This document shows, in pieces, positions 1-9,285 of a DNA stretch of 41,312 nt; position 1 is the first letter of the stretch; every line of letters begins with the position of its first letter. Both the position numbers and the translations under genes were made by a program. Origin of the DNA: Candidatus Endomicrobiellum pyrsonymphae (lineage in GTDB: Bacteria > Elusimicrobiota > Endomicrobiia > Endomicrobiales > Endomicrobiaceae); the NCBI GenBank assembly GCA_020328045.1, contig JAIXMY010000002.1, positions 1 through 41,312 on the forward strand, written 5' to 3'. The notes under the pieces were generated by a model that did not search any database, was not told where the DNA came from, and saw only the letters and a list, made by a program, of their open reading frames with translations.

Positions 1-1492
1 TTCCATATCTTTTTTCTATATTCATCATCATAGTAAGAGGAATACCTCCACATTCCCACTGTTTCGGAGGTTTGACAAGATTTCTTACGTACGACATATA
101 TCCCGTAAAACCATTAAGAATAAGAATAGCCGCATTATAACCTAAAGCATAAGTATAATTTGCATCGAAATTCGACGGAATTCCACAACGTCCTTCATAT
201 CCAAAGAAGTGTGTAATAGTAGAAAACTTGCCTTTATACTTCTCTTCTTTTTTAAGCTCTGCAAGTCTCTTACGTATCATTTCAATTAAAAGTTCTTCTG
301 TTTCAATCAACGATACTGCAACATTACCATGAGGATCTCTGTCTAATATAAGTTGTGAAGCAATTCCGGATGGTAAACCCGCCATTAAATCTGAAAGCTT
401 TTTTGGGAGCTTTCCGCAAACAAAATCTCTTTTATCTTCCGTTGAAGACAGCTGTATAACAGTATCAGCATTTTCTGCCAAAACATCATTGATAGCTGAA
501 ATAAGTTCTTTCATTTCAGGTATAAATTCTATAACACCTTCAGGTATCAAAATAATACCGAAATTCTTGCCAACCTTAGAACGCTTTACTACAACCTCAA
601 CGATGCTTTCAACAACTTTTGTCAAAGTCATTTTTTTTGCTAAAATTTCCTCGCCAATTAAAACAATATTCGGCTGAGTTTTAAAGCCGACTTCTAATGC
701 GATGTGAGAAGCGCTTCTACCCATAAGACGAACAAAATGCCAATATTTTCTCGACGAATTTGCGTCACTACAAATATTTCCTACAAGCTCAGAATAAATT
801 TTTGTTGCCGTATCAAAACCGAATGAAATCTCCACGTATTGATTTTTCAAATCGCCGTCAATAGTTTTTGGAATACCGATAACACACTTGTCTATATTTT
901 CTTGTTTTAAATATTCCGCTATCATTGCAGCATTCGTATTGGAATCATCACCACCTACAACCACCAAGGCATCCACATGACATATTGCAAGACTATCTTT
1001 TGTTGAACAAAACTGTTCATATGCTTCAATCTTTGTTCTGCCGGACTGTATATAGTCAAATCCTCCGGTATTTCTGTATTCATCAAGAACTTTTTCATTA
1101 ATTTCTTTATACTTGTTTTCTAAAATTCCCAAAGGACCTCCAAGATATCCAATCAATGTGTTTTTCTTATTTGCTTTTTTTAATCCGTCAAAAAGCCCGG
1201 CAATAACATTATGACCTCCCGGTGCTTGACCACCAGAAAGAACAATTGCAACTTTTATAGGTTTCTTTTTCTTTACTGAAAGATTTGAGCCATTCTTAAA
1301 CGTAACTATGGGCAGACCGTAAGTGTTTTTAAAAAACTTCTTTACGTTACTTTGATCTGCTACAGATTGAGTTGGTTTTCCTTTAACTGGACTGACACAA
1401 GCCACTCCGCCTTTTAATACTTCAGGTAGTATGGGTTTAAACTTTGTCCTCACAACTTGAACTTCTGAAATGTTAGATAATTTCTGACCCAT
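1..1492 (-). CDS. pfp: PPi-dependent 6-phosphofructokinase, 3' end off window
   Basis: The first 497 codons are present and the frame is open to the window edge, so the stop lies outside. The enzyme phosphorylates fructose-6-phosphate with pyrophosphate instead of ATP, in the cytoplasm, at the committed step of glycolysis, and the reaction is reversible. Visible signatures are GGQAPGGHN (about residues 87-95), GGDDSN (180-185), PKTIDGD (208-214) and MGRSASH (257-263). In this family GGDD, in place of the GGDG of ATP enzymes, marks PPi use. The about 80-residue N-terminal extension before the first loop matches the long (about 550-residue) plant/spirochaete-type Pfp. The start ATG is 4 nt past the stop of the upstream glycosyltransferase, suggesting co-transcription. 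Use of PPi would save ATP in a fermentative symbiont (inference). Confidence 0.93.
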   Translation of the reverse strand, partial: MGQKLSNISEVQVVRTKFKPILPEVLKGGVACVSPVKGKPTQSVADQSNVKKFFKNTYGLPIVTFKNGSNLSVKKKKPIKVAIVLSGGQAPGGHNVIAGLFDGLKKANKKNTLIGYLGGPLGILENKYKEINEKVLDEYRNTGGFDYIQSGRTKIEAYEQFCSTKDSLAICHVDALVVVGGDDSNTNAAMIAEYLKQENIDKCVIGIPKTIDGDLKNQYVEISFGFDTATKIYSELVGNICSDANSSRKYWHFVRLMGRSASHIALEVGFKTQPNIVLIGEEILAKKMTLTKVVESIVEVVVKRSKVGKNFGIILIPEGVIEFIPEMKELISAINDVLAENADTVIQLSSTEDKRDFVCGKLPKKLSDLMAGLPSGIASQLILDRDPHGNVAVSLIETEELLIEMIRKRLAELKKEEKYKGKFSTITHFFGYEGRCGIPSNFDANYTYALGYNAAILILNGFTGYMSYVRNLVKPPKQWECGGIPLTMMMNIEKRYG

Positions 1493-1496
1493 GTTT

Positions 1497-2429
1497 TTAT
1501 CCTTTGCTCATTTTTTGTATAACTCTTGCAACAATATCCTCAGGATAGACTCGCGAAATACTATCCTTCTTTATTATGACATGATTTTCCAAGGGCATAG
1601 GACCTACCTGACCTGGATCTGTATAACCAAACACAGCTATACATTTTGTTCCCAAAGCCGCGGCCAAATGCATAGCACCTGAATCTATCCCAATAAATAA
1701 ATTAGATTTTTTCAAAAAAGCAGCGCTGTCTAAAATACCTTTTTCTGCTGTAAATAACGCAGGTTTTATTCTACATTTTTCGGCAATCTTACTCAAAGTT
1801 TCTTTTTCCCATTCTGCTCCTGAAAGAACACAATCAAATCCTTTTTCAAATAAAATATTTATTACTTCAATCCATTTACTTTCATCTAAACATTTATCAC
1901 GTCTTTTTTTACTTGCCCCTACTGAAACTGCTATTGTTTTTGCTACATTAAGATGGTTACTCTCAAACCAGTTTTGGACATTGCTCAAATTTTCTTTCGG
2001 AATATTTAAAATATTTGCATAATCAGATTCTATCGTTTTAAGCCCCACTTTTAATCCAAGCGCTCTATTATTGGACAATGACGGTACACCCAATCTTTGC
2101 GCTTTTTCTGTGAGTAAAAAACTTAAAGATGCCGTATTAAAACCAATCCTTTCTTTAACGCCTGATAAAAAAGCCGTAATCAACGAATTTGGCGATTCTG
2201 AAAAAAGAACCGCTTTATCGAAATTTTCTTTTTTTATAATTTTTACTGATAAATCATTTTTAGGTACAATGCCATCAACAAGTCCTGCAGAGACTAAAAG
2301 AGGACTTAAATTGGAATTAACAACAGAATATATTTTAGAATTTAGTTCTTGTTTTGCAGCTTTAAGCACAGGGAGAGAAAACAGCAAATCTCCAAGCTGA
2401 TTCATATGAAAAAAAACTATTTTATCCAT
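1497..2429 (-). CDS. GT9 family heptosyltransferase-like glycosyltransferase
   Basis: A 310-residue member of glycosyltransferase family 9 (ADP-heptose:LPS heptosyltransferases), which add heptose to the lipopolysaccharide inner core at the inner face of the cytoplasmic membrane. The N-terminal Rossmann half carries GDLLFSLP (residues 13-20). The C-terminal donor-binding half carries GIDSGAMHLAAALG (247-260) followed by FGYTDPGQVGP, the family's GxDTGxxHLAAALGTP...FGPTDP pattern. The length is slightly short for WaaF/WaaC (about 320-350). The start overlaps the end of the next GT9 gene by 13 nt. Together with the fused protein at 3526-5202 it makes three consecutive GT9 units. The exact acceptor cannot be told from sequence. 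Confidence 0.85.
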   Translation of the reverse strand: MDKIVFFHMNQLGDLLFSLPVLKAAKQELNSKIYSVVNSNLSPLLVSAGLVDGIVPKNDLSVKIIKKENFDKAVLFSESPNSLITAFLSGVKERIGFNTASLSFLLTEKAQRLGVPSLSNNRALGLKVGLKTIESDYANILNIPKENLSNVQNWFESNHLNVAKTIAVSVGASKKRRDKCLDESKWIEVINILFEKGFDCVLSGAEWEKETLSKIAEKCRIKPALFTAEKGILDSAAFLKKSNLFIGIDSGAMHLAAALGTKCIAVFGYTDPGQVGPMPLENHVIIKKDSISRVYPEDIVARVIQKMSKG

Positions 2430-3346
2430 TTCTGTATCTCTGCGAAAACGTTTTCAGATTTAATATTGTTTATCCTATCACGATTTTTTTCGTTCACAAA
2501 AAGCGAAAACCGACCTATATAAGGCGATGTTTCATTAATATCTGAAGCACCAAAAATAAAAATAGATGGTGTTTGTAAAATTGACGACAAGTGCATAGAC
2601 CCAGTATCTGCACCTACGGCAACTTTACTCTTCAACAAAATTCCGGCAAGATCTTCTATATTTGTTTTACCGCACAAATCCACAATTCTATCAGAGCGTA
2701 TTTTACCAAAATCGCTTTTTAACCCTAAAACAACAATTTGTATATTAATATATTTATTTTTTACTAAATCTATCAATTTACAATAATTATCAACGCCCCA
2801 CTCTTTCCCATCGCCTCTAGCAAAAGGAAGAAGCGTAAGAAAATCTCCAAAAACTTTATTGTCTTTTAAAATACTTTCAGCATTTGACTCTATTTTTATA
2901 TTTACTTCAGGATTAAACAACTGTCCCGTCAAAAAACGAACAGGTTCCAAATTACGAAGAGTAGCATTGATATTTGCTTTTTTAGGACATACTTCTTTAA
3001 TCAGAAAACTACTAAACTCTTTCATTCCGGGAACACCAATTTTAGTTTTTGCGGTTGCAAATCTTGTAAGAGCAGCGCTTCGCAAAAGTCCCTGTAGATC
3101 TATGATTATATCATACTTTGTTTTTCTAACTTCTTTTAAAATTTCAAAAAAACCTTTTAAGCCTCTTTTTCTGTTCCAACTTATAATCTTGTCGACGTCA
3201 AGACAAATTTTGAGCAAAGATTCCCAACCATTAAAAACAACCCAGCTTATCTCGCATTTAGGGTACGCTTGTTTCAAAGCATTTGCGCATGGCAAAGCTT
3301 GAACAATATCGCCAAAAGAACTGGGTTTTATTATTAAAATTTTCAT
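2417..3346 (-). CDS. GT9 family heptosyltransferase (WaaC/WaaF-like)
   Basis: A 309-residue GT9 protein predicted to transfer ADP-heptose to the LPS core. The N-terminus MKILIIKPSSFGDIVQALP is the standard family opening (nucleotide-sugar fold with the GD at residues 12-13). DLQGLLRSA (83-91) and GADTGSMHLSS (245-255) are the other conserved blocks. The gene overlaps the downstream GT9 gene by 13 nt in another frame, so the two are translationally coupled. About 180 nt of repeat-bearing spacer separate it from the upstream fused acyltransferase-GT9 gene. The middle of the protein diverges from its two neighbours, so this is an old paralogue rather than a recent duplication. Confidence 0.85.
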   Translation of the reverse strand: MKILIIKPSSFGDIVQALPCANALKQAYPKCEISWVVFNGWESLLKICLDVDKIISWNRKRGLKGFFEILKEVRKTKYDIIIDLQGLLRSAALTRFATAKTKIGVPGMKEFSSFLIKEVCPKKANINATLRNLEPVRFLTGQLFNPEVNIKIESNAESILKDNKVFGDFLTLLPFARGDGKEWGVDNYCKLIDLVKNKYINIQIVVLGLKSDFGKIRSDRIVDLCGKTNIEDLAGILLKSKVAVGADTGSMHLSSILQTPSIFIFGASDINETSPYIGRFSLFVNEKNRDRINNIKSENVFAEIQKWIK

Positions 3347-3525
3347 ATTTATCTATATGTCGTTTGTCGTCATCGTGAGACGATGAATTCGTCGAAGCAA
3401 TCCAGAATTTCTATAAAATATCCTCATATACTCTTTATAATGCTTGATGTAACACCGGTATATAATGTTTCGTCTCTTTTGTTGAGCTGGCTTGCTTCGT
3501 TCATTTCATTCCTTGATGGCGCAAC
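3347..3525. repeat. Intergenic spacer with a small palindromic element
   Basis: This 179-nt spacer contains a perfect 7-bp inverted repeat, TCATCGT-GAG-ACGATGA, at 3370-3386. It is followed by GTCGAAGCAATCCAG, which resembles the widespread bacterial GTCATTGCGAG...GAAGCAATCCAG type of dispersed intergenic element. No gene was recognised. It separates two genes of the LPS cluster and may be a degenerate mobile repeat or a transcript-processing hairpin. Confidence 0.45.
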
Positions 3526-5202
3526 TTAAAGCGATTTGACTATATACAGTTTTCTTTTGATTTCTGAAAACACTTCTGCAACCGTTATATTCTTCATACA
3601 TATCACATCTTTACAATTTCTATTTCTGCACGGCTGACAATCTACTTGATGTTGTATAATTTTTGTACTGCCTCCATATGGTCCGGTACGTTTTGCATCT
3701 GTAGGTCCTAGAATCGCTACAGTCTGCGTATTTAGCGCCGTCGCGATATGCATAGGACCCGCTTCGTTGCCAACAAAAACTTTACACATTTTTAAAAATG
3801 CACATAATTCTTTTAAAGTAAATTTACCGGCCATGTCCACCATTTTGATACCTGCGTCCACTATTATTTCTTTGTTCAAATCTTTTTCACTCGTTCCACC
3901 TTCTTTCCCACCAACAAGCACAACGTCCGCACCCAATTCAGTTTTTAATTTACCAGCAAGTACGGCAAACTTATAACTATCCCATCTTCTTGAAATCCAC
4001 CCACCACCGGGATGAATACCTATCACTTTATCTAAATTTATATTTTCCTTCAAAAGTTTTTCTCTAACGCTTTTAAAGCATTCTTCAGGAATTGATATCG
4101 AATAATTCACTTCATATGTACAGCCTAAATACTTTGCAACTTCAAAATGTCTTTCAACACAATGGCGCTTTTGAGAAGCTTTTATCTCTTTGGAAAATAA
4201 CCAGGAGAATTCTCTCATACCATTTGTAGAAGATGACGCTAATTTAAATCTTGCGGCGGCAAGTTGAACAAGCATTGCCGATTTTGCAAGACCATGCAAG
4301 TCTATACTTAAATCAAATTTATCATTGCGAAGCTGTTTTTTTAAATTTCTATAATATTTTAAAGAAACCTGTTTTCTATCCCATATAAAAATATTCTCTA
4401 ATAGAGGATTGTCTTCTAAAATTTCAGAACATCTTTCATCTACAATCCAACTAAGTTTTGCGTGGGGATATTTTTTCTTTATTGCCGAAAGGACAGGCAA
4501 AGCAAAAATAATATCGCCTATCCTGCTTGGTTGAACTATCAATATCTTTGGGGACGGATGATACTCTAAATATTTTAATATGTCTTTCCTCCAATAGTAT
4601 TTATCTGTAAATTCAGATAACTTATTTAATCTTTCCTCTACGAGTGTCGTTTTTTCTTCTATATTATCACCATCATTCACGTAAATAGGCTCTCCATAAA
4701 TCTGCACGGTTTTTGAAAATGGCAAAGGGATTATTGTTTTATCCCATGATTTGTTTAAAACAATTTTATTTTTTGGCGAACAATTTATTGGCAACAATGG
4801 CATTCCCGTTTTTTGAGCTGTATATACGACGCCTGATTTAAGCTTATGATAGGGACCTCTTGGTCCATCTGCGGCAAAAGCAAGCGTACGTCCTTGACGA
4901 GCATATCTTATAATTTTTATTAGAGCTCGCTCTCCACCTTTGCCTGAAGATCCTCTAACAGTTATATAGCCAAAGCTCTTCAGAATTTGAGACAACATCT
5001 CGCCGTCATCTGATAAACTAACCATAATAACTATATTGTTTTTTTGATTAGACATCAACATAGGGAACTCATTCCCATGCCAAAAAGAATAAATTGACGG
5101 CTTAGGATAATGCAAAGTTTCGTTTAACGATTTCTTTCTCAAAGTTTTATCTATAATATGGCATATGAATGTAACAATTTTTATAAAACTCTCTTTACGC
5201 AT
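3526..5202 (-). CDS. Fused lysophospholipid acyltransferase-like (DUF374) and GT9 heptosyltransferase
   Basis: A 558-residue two-domain protein. Residues 1 to about 205 match the DUF374/LPLAT family of membrane-associated acyltransferases: SFWHGNEFPML (39-49), SDDGEMLSQILKSFGY (64-79), RGSSGKGG (83-90) and the hallmark ADGPRGPYHKLKSG (111-124). Residues 218-550 are a complete GT9 heptosyltransferase with PSRIGDIIFALP (225-236), DLHGLAKSA (301-309), HPGGGWISRRW (397-407), GNEAGPMHIATALNT (478-492) and GPTDAKRTGPYG (499-510). The linker is about 12 residues and no internal stop or frameshift is seen, so the fusion looks functional. An acyl donor and a sugar donor on one chain suggests coupled lipid A/core assembly at the inner membrane (inference). 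The GT9 half is closer to WaaF than are the two downstream paralogues. Confidence 0.85.
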   Translation of the reverse strand: MRKESFIKIVTFICHIIDKTLRKKSLNETLHYPKPSIYSFWHGNEFPMLMSNQKNNIVIMVSLSDDGEMLSQILKSFGYITVRGSSGKGGERALIKIIRYARQGRTLAFAADGPRGPYHKLKSGVVYTAQKTGMPLLPINCSPKNKIVLNKSWDKTIIPLPFSKTVQIYGEPIYVNDGDNIEEKTTLVEERLNKLSEFTDKYYWRKDILKYLEYHPSPKILIVQPSRIGDIIFALPVLSAIKKKYPHAKLSWIVDERCSEILEDNPLLENIFIWDRKQVSLKYYRNLKKQLRNDKFDLSIDLHGLAKSAMLVQLAAARFKLASSSTNGMREFSWLFSKEIKASQKRHCVERHFEVAKYLGCTYEVNYSISIPEECFKSVREKLLKENINLDKVIGIHPGGGWISRRWDSYKFAVLAGKLKTELGADVVLVGGKEGGTSEKDLNKEIIVDAGIKMVDMAGKFTLKELCAFLKMCKVFVGNEAGPMHIATALNTQTVAILGPTDAKRTGPYGGSTKIIQHQVDCQPCRNRNCKDVICMKNITVAEVFSEIKRKLYIVKSL

Positions 5203-5244
5203 TTGTATTTCTCTTTTATTTCATATTGTTAACGAGGGATTATA

Positions 5245-5276
5245 TCTCATCGTAAAATATTTCTCATGCGTTTTGT
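5245..5276. repeat. 32-nt dispersed repeat, copy 1, covering the nadB stop
   Basis: This segment matches 8725-8756 at 30 of 32 positions (both begin TCTCATCGTAAAATA and end TCATGCGTTTTGT). Here it includes the last three sense codons and the stop of nadB. The second copy lies just downstream of folK. Both lie at the 3' end of minus-strand genes in the same orientation, as expected of a dispersed element tolerated only at gene ends. Confidence 0.6.
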
Positions 5277-6838
5277 CTGTTTACAATAGTATCTTTAGCG
5301 TCAGGTAACATAGAAGGATAATCAGTGTTATAGTGTAGCCCTCTGCTTTCCTTTCTAAGCATTGCGGATCTTACAACAAGGTCGGCTATACACGCTATAT
5401 TTCTTAATTCTATATTGTCAACAGTGATAGGCGTATTATTAAAATACTGATCTATCTCACTTTTTAAAATATCTATTCTTTTTTTCGCTTTTAATAATTT
5501 TCCGTCAGAACGAATAATCCCTAGATAATTCCATGTTATACGTCTTATCTCTTCCCACTCTTGCATATAAATGGAAAGACTCTTTCCAGAAAAATTATTA
5601 TATTTACCAAAACTGCCTTGAATTTTGGGAAACTCTTTTTTTAAAAATTGTAACGAATCTTTATATACTCTATCTGCGTAAACAATACCTTCTAAAAGAG
5701 AATTTGAAGCAAGTCTGTTTGCTCCGTGTACTCCTGAACATGCTGTTTCTCCAACTGCATATAAATTATCAACGCCAGTTTTGCCGTTTTCGTCTATTGC
5801 AACACCACCGCAAAAGAAGTGAGCGGCAGGAACAACGGGAATCATGTCCTTTGCCATATCCATGCCGTACTCAAGACATTTTGCATAAATGTTTGGAAAT
5901 CTTTTCATCAAAAAGCCTCTGCTTTTTGATGTAATATCCAAATAAACAAAATTTTCTCTTCTAGATTTTAATTCACTGTCTATCGCTCTTGCAACAATAT
6001 CACGAGGAGCAAGCTCTTTTTGAGGGCTGTACTTGTCCATAAACGGTTCGCCGTTTTTAAGTCTTAAAACAGCGCCTTCTCCACGCACAGCCTCTGATAT
6101 TAAAAATGATTTTGCTTCACTGTTATACAAACATGTAGGATGAAATTGCACAAACTCCATATTAGATATATCAGCTCCGGCTCTATAAGCCATTGCCACA
6201 CCGTCGCCCGTAGCCACGTCGGGGTTTGAAGTATATAAATATGTTTTCCCGGACCCGCCCGTTGCTAAAACTATTATTTTAGCTTGAAAAATTTCGATTT
6301 TATTATTTTCATTATCAAAGACATAAGCGCCACGACAAACTTTGTTACCATCTAAGATTAAGTCTATCGCAGAACAATTTTCGTAAACAGTAACATTTTC
6401 ATGTTTTGAAATATTGCTTATTAAAACTTGCTCTATTTCGTTTCCAGTAACATCGCCGGCATGTAAGATTCTTCTCTTACTATGCCCGCCTTCCATACCC
6501 AAATCAAACCTCGAATTAGAATCATCCCGTTTAGTAAACTTTACCCCAAACCACGTCAATTCTTTTATTCTTTCCGGCGCTTCGACAACCATCTTCTCAA
6601 CCATTTTTTTATCGCAAAGCCCAGCTCCGGAAACGATAGTATCATGAATATGTTCTTCAAAAGAGTCAGATTTATCCATTACACATGCAACACCACCTTG
6701 AGCTCTACCCGTAGAAGAATCAAACATTTTTCTCTTCGTAACTAAAGAAATGCTACCACACTTTGACGCTTTTAAAGCCAAACTAAGACCAGCTATACCG
6801 CTACCTATAATTAGATAATCTGATTTTATCATTATCAC
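5264..6838 (-). CDS. nadB: L-aspartate oxidase
   Basis: A 524-residue cytoplasmic flavoenzyme that oxidises L-aspartate to iminoaspartate, the first step of de novo NAD synthesis. The FAD-binding Rossmann motif GSGIAGLSLALKA lies near residues 12-24. STGRAQGGVA, EFVQFHPTCLY, SEAVRGEGAVLR, the arginine-bearing ELAPRDIVARAID and the second FAD block AVGETACSGVHGANRLASNS are all intact. The length is normal for NadB. The start overlaps the panC stop by 4 nt (6835-6838). The last residues (QNA) lie in a dispersed repeat, so the native C-terminus may have been replaced. nadC is at 24941-25798, and nadA is not in the window. Confidence 0.95.
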   Translation of the reverse strand: MIMIKSDYLIIGSGIAGLSLALKASKCGSISLVTKRKMFDSSTGRAQGGVACVMDKSDSFEEHIHDTIVSGAGLCDKKMVEKMVVEAPERIKELTWFGVKFTKRDDSNSRFDLGMEGGHSKRRILHAGDVTGNEIEQVLISNISKHENVTVYENCSAIDLILDGNKVCRGAYVFDNENNKIEIFQAKIIVLATGGSGKTYLYTSNPDVATGDGVAMAYRAGADISNMEFVQFHPTCLYNSEAKSFLISEAVRGEGAVLRLKNGEPFMDKYSPQKELAPRDIVARAIDSELKSRRENFVYLDITSKSRGFLMKRFPNIYAKCLEYGMDMAKDMIPVVPAAHFFCGGVAIDENGKTGVDNLYAVGETACSGVHGANRLASNSLLEGIVYADRVYKDSLQFLKKEFPKIQGSFGKYNNFSGKSLSIYMQEWEEIRRITWNYLGIIRSDGKLLKAKKRIDILKSEIDQYFNNTPITVDNIELRNIACIADLVVRSAMLRKESRGLHYNTDYPSMLPDAKDTIVNRQNA

Positions 6839-7683
6839 TTACTCCGTTTAGTCATTATAACATTATCAATAAGTCGCGTTTTGCCTATCCACACAGCTAC
6901 CGCAAAAACAACTCTTTTTGTGTTATTATCAGCAATGGATAAATTGCTAAAATTTACAATCTCTGCATAATCTATTCTACTGTTAGGAATTTTCCTTAAT
7001 TTATTTAAAACATTTCTTTTAACGAAATTTAAATCTTTATTTCTAAATTCATGAACAGCTTCTTTTAATGTTTTAGAAATTTTCAAACTTATATTTTTTT
7101 CTTCCTCGCTTAAATAAGAATTTCTGCTTGAAAGCGCAAGACCACTTCTTTCTCTTACTGTAGGGCAAGGAATAATTTTAGTTCTAAAATTTAAATCTCT
7201 TGCCATTCTTTCTAAAATTTTGAGCTGTTGAAAATCTTTAATTCCAAAATATGCTCTATCCGGGTACGATATGTTAAACAATTTTGAAACTACAGTCGCA
7301 ACACCTTCAAAATGCGCAGGTCTAAACAATCCGCATAAAATATCCTGCATCTTTTGAACTTCTACAAAAGTCCTATGCTCTTGTGAAAACATATCATCCA
7401 CTGAGGGCATAAAAACATAATCAACATGATTTTTTCTGCAAATATCCAAGTCTTTTTTAATCGGACGTGGATATTTCAGGTAATCTTCGTTAACGCCAAA
7501 CTGTATTGGATTTACAAAAATTGAAACTATGGTAATATCATCGTTTTTTTCTGATTTTGAAAGCAAAGAAATATGACCTTCGTGTAAAGCGCCCATTGTA
7601 GGGACAAGACCTATCTCATCGCCGTCTCTAAGATGTTTTAAAGCAATTTTTTGCATCTGCAACGCATTTTTTATAACTTTCAT
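6835..7683 (-). CDS. panC: Pantothenate synthetase
   Basis: A 282-residue cytoplasmic ATP-dependent ligase joining pantoate and beta-alanine, the last step to pantothenate (vitamin B5, the CoA precursor). [15 protein letters not shown] near residue 27 holds the HxGH nucleotide-binding motif. IFVNPIQFG, the pantoate-binding stretch ending in [10 protein letters not shown], and [11 protein letters not shown] (the KMSKS-equivalent loop) are all present. Length is normal. It overlaps nadB at its end and panB at its start by 4 nt each (ATGA-type junctions), so panB-panC-nadB is one translationally coupled cofactor operon. Confidence 0.96.
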   Translation of the reverse strand: MKVIKNALQMQKIALKHLRDGDEIGLVPTMGALHEGHISLLSKSEKNDDITIVSIFVNPIQFGVNEDYLKYPRPIKKDLDICRKNHVDYVFMPSVDDMFSQEHRTFVEVQKMQDILCGLFRPAHFEGVATVVSKLFNISYPDRAYFGIKDFQQLKILERMARDLNFRTKIIPCPTVRERSGLALSSRNSYLSEEEKNISLKISKTLKEAVHEFRNKDLNFVKRNVLNKLRKIPNSRIDYAEIVNFSNLSIADNNTKRVVFAVAVWIGKTRLIDNVIMTKRSK

Positions 7684-8480
7684 TTGTACGCGTTCTCTTC
7701 CATCGGAAATTTTCCCTCTTTTACTTCATCTATATAATTTTTTACGGCAGTTTTTACTGTTTCACCGATATTTGCATATTTTTTAACAAACTTCGGCGTA
7801 AAATCCGTAAACATTCCAAGCATATCGTCAACAACTAAAACCTGTCCATCACAATAACGTCCTGCGCCTATACCTATAGTTGGTATTTTTAAACGTCCCG
7901 TAATTTCTTTTGCAAGCTGCTCTGGTATCGCTTCCAACACAATTGCAAACGCGCCAGTTTTTTCTAAAGCGACTGCATCAGAAATAAGTTTATTGTGAGA
8001 TTCCTGAGTTCTTCCCTGAACCTTAAAACCTCCGAACTTATTTATAGCCTGAGGCGTTAAACCTAAATGACCTACAACAGGAATTTTTGCATCAACAATT
8101 GCTTTAACCTGTTTTATAATTTCAATCCCGCCTTCAATTTTAACAGCTTCGGCTCCGCCATCTTTTACAATTCTTGCAGCATTTTTTACGGCATCTTCTA
8201 CGCTTATTTCATAAGACATAAACGGCATATCCGTAACAAGCAACGCGCCATCATTTCCTCTTTTTACGGTTTTTGTATGATATATCATATCTTCCACTGT
8301 AACCGGAAGGGTATTTTCGTAGCCAAGTTTGACATTGCCTAGAGAATCTCCAACAAGTAACATATCAATGCCTTGCGAGGAAATAAGTTTTGACATAACA
8401 TAATCATAGCAAGTGAGCATTGTTGTTTTTTCGTTTGCCTGTTTTTTATCTAAAATCGTCGTAACAGTTCTTTTATTCAT
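7680..8480 (-). CDS. panB: 3-methyl-2-oxobutanoate hydroxymethyltransferase
   Basis: PanB transfers a hydroxymethyl group from methylene-tetrahydrofolate to alpha-ketoisovalerate, giving ketopantoate. The ATG at 8480 ([13 protein letters not shown]) is chosen. It gives 266 residues, the family norm, whereas the longer frame open to 8627 adds 49 residues that read through repeat DNA and match nothing in PanB. Conserved blocks are [27 protein letters not shown] (metal and substrate loop), [16 protein letters not shown] and [20 protein letters not shown]. Its 3' end overlaps panC by 4 nt. The Shine-Dalgarno sequence is weak (GGAA about 8 nt upstream). Confidence 0.95.
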   Translation of the reverse strand: MNKRTVTTILDKKQANEKTTMLTCYDYVMSKLISSQGIDMLLVGDSLGNVKLGYENTLPVTVEDMIYHTKTVKRGNDGALLVTDMPFMSYEISVEDAVKNAARIVKDGGAEAVKIEGGIEIIKQVKAIVDAKIPVVGHLGLTPQAINKFGGFKVQGRTQESHNKLISDAVALEKTGAFAIVLEAIPEQLAKEITGRLKIPTIGIGAGRYCDGQVLVVDDMLGMFTDFTPKFVKKYANIGETVKTAVKNYIDEVKEGKFPMEENAYK

Positions 8481-8778
8481 TTTTATATTCCATAGTAAGC
8501 ACATGAAAGATATATGCCAGTTGTCGTTGCAGTTGTTCTCTTGCCATTTTGCCTTTTTCTCACTTCCATTGCGAGATCGAATAAGAAGCGCAAGTCTTGC
8601 GACGCGCGCAAGACACGAGCGCGCCATGAAGCAGCGAAGATATAGACTTCAACTACTTGGGTAGGGCAAGAGGTCGGAAATAAAACCTATGAATGACAGC
8701 CATTTTTATAGCAGAAGAGTCATCTCTCATCGTAAAATACTTTTCATGCGTTTTGTTTTATATTCCGTTTGGTTACAC
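8481..8778. repeat. Repeat-filled spacer between panB and folK
   Basis: This 298-nt spacer has no recognised gene. It contains CAGTTGTCGTTGCA at 8518-8531, a 14-mer found again at 19544-19557. It also contains a perfect 8-bp G+C-rich hairpin (arms 8594-8601 and 8607-8614, loop ACGCG) that stands out from the A+T-rich surroundings. A 32-nt repeat at 8725-8756 matches 5245-5276. It looks like a graveyard of several dispersed palindromic elements. The upstream part stays open in the panB frame only because repeat sequence happens to lack stops there. Confidence 0.5.
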
Positions 8779-9273
8779 TCACATGATTTTAACATTTTGA
8801 TTTTTAAGTATCAATGATTTGCTATATAAAATATCTCTTATTTTACGTTTTAAACCGGGATGTATAAAATCGATGGCTATTTCGCTCAACGGCGCTAAAA
8901 CAAAAAGTCTATTTTGTATTTCTTTATGCGGGATAATTAGATTAGAATTATTAATATTTTTTTTACCAAAAAACAGTATATCTATATCAATTACGCGAGG
9001 TCCCCATTTTACTGTCTTTACACGTCCTAAAATATGTTCCGACTGTTTTATTAATGAAAGCAAATCAATTGGACTCAAATCCGTTTGCGCTTTAATTACA
9101 ATATTATAAAAACCTCTTTGTTTAGGACCTATTGGAGATGTTGCGTAAAAAGAGGATATTTTCTTAACGTTTACAAACAAGCTACTTTGCAAAAAAGATA
9201 AAGCGGAAATAATATTTTCCGCTCTGTCTCCAACATTTGATCCTAAACCCAAATATATTGTGTTTTTCATCAT
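8779..9273 (-). CDS. folK: HPPK: 2-amino-4-hydroxy-6-hydroxymethyldihydropteridine pyrophosphokinase
   Basis: A 164-residue cytoplasmic enzyme that transfers pyrophosphate from ATP to 6-hydroxymethyl-dihydropterin in folate synthesis. Diagnostic features are the N-terminal YLGLGSNVGDRAENI, SSFYATSPIGPKQRGFYN, and the signature WGPRVIDIDILFFG, with the metal-binding aspartates of the DIDIL motif intact. Length is normal. It lies 12 nt downstream of the hsdR stop on the same strand, so it may now be read from the restriction operon. Folate feeds panB, which lies downstream across a repeat-rich spacer. No folB or folP is visible here. Confidence 0.95.
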   Translation of the reverse strand: MMKNTIYLGLGSNVGDRAENIISALSFLQSSLFVNVKKISSFYATSPIGPKQRGFYNIVIKAQTDLSPIDLLSLIKQSEHILGRVKTVKWGPRVIDIDILFFGKKNINNSNLIIPHKEIQNRLFVLAPLSEIAIDFIHPGLKRKIRDILYSKSLILKNQNVKIM

Positions 9274-9285
9274 ATGGAGCGCTCA

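Noticed and set aside
8481-8627. N-terminal extension of PanB
   Set aside because: The 49 extra residues are translated repeat DNA; the PanB family starts near [13 protein letters not shown].
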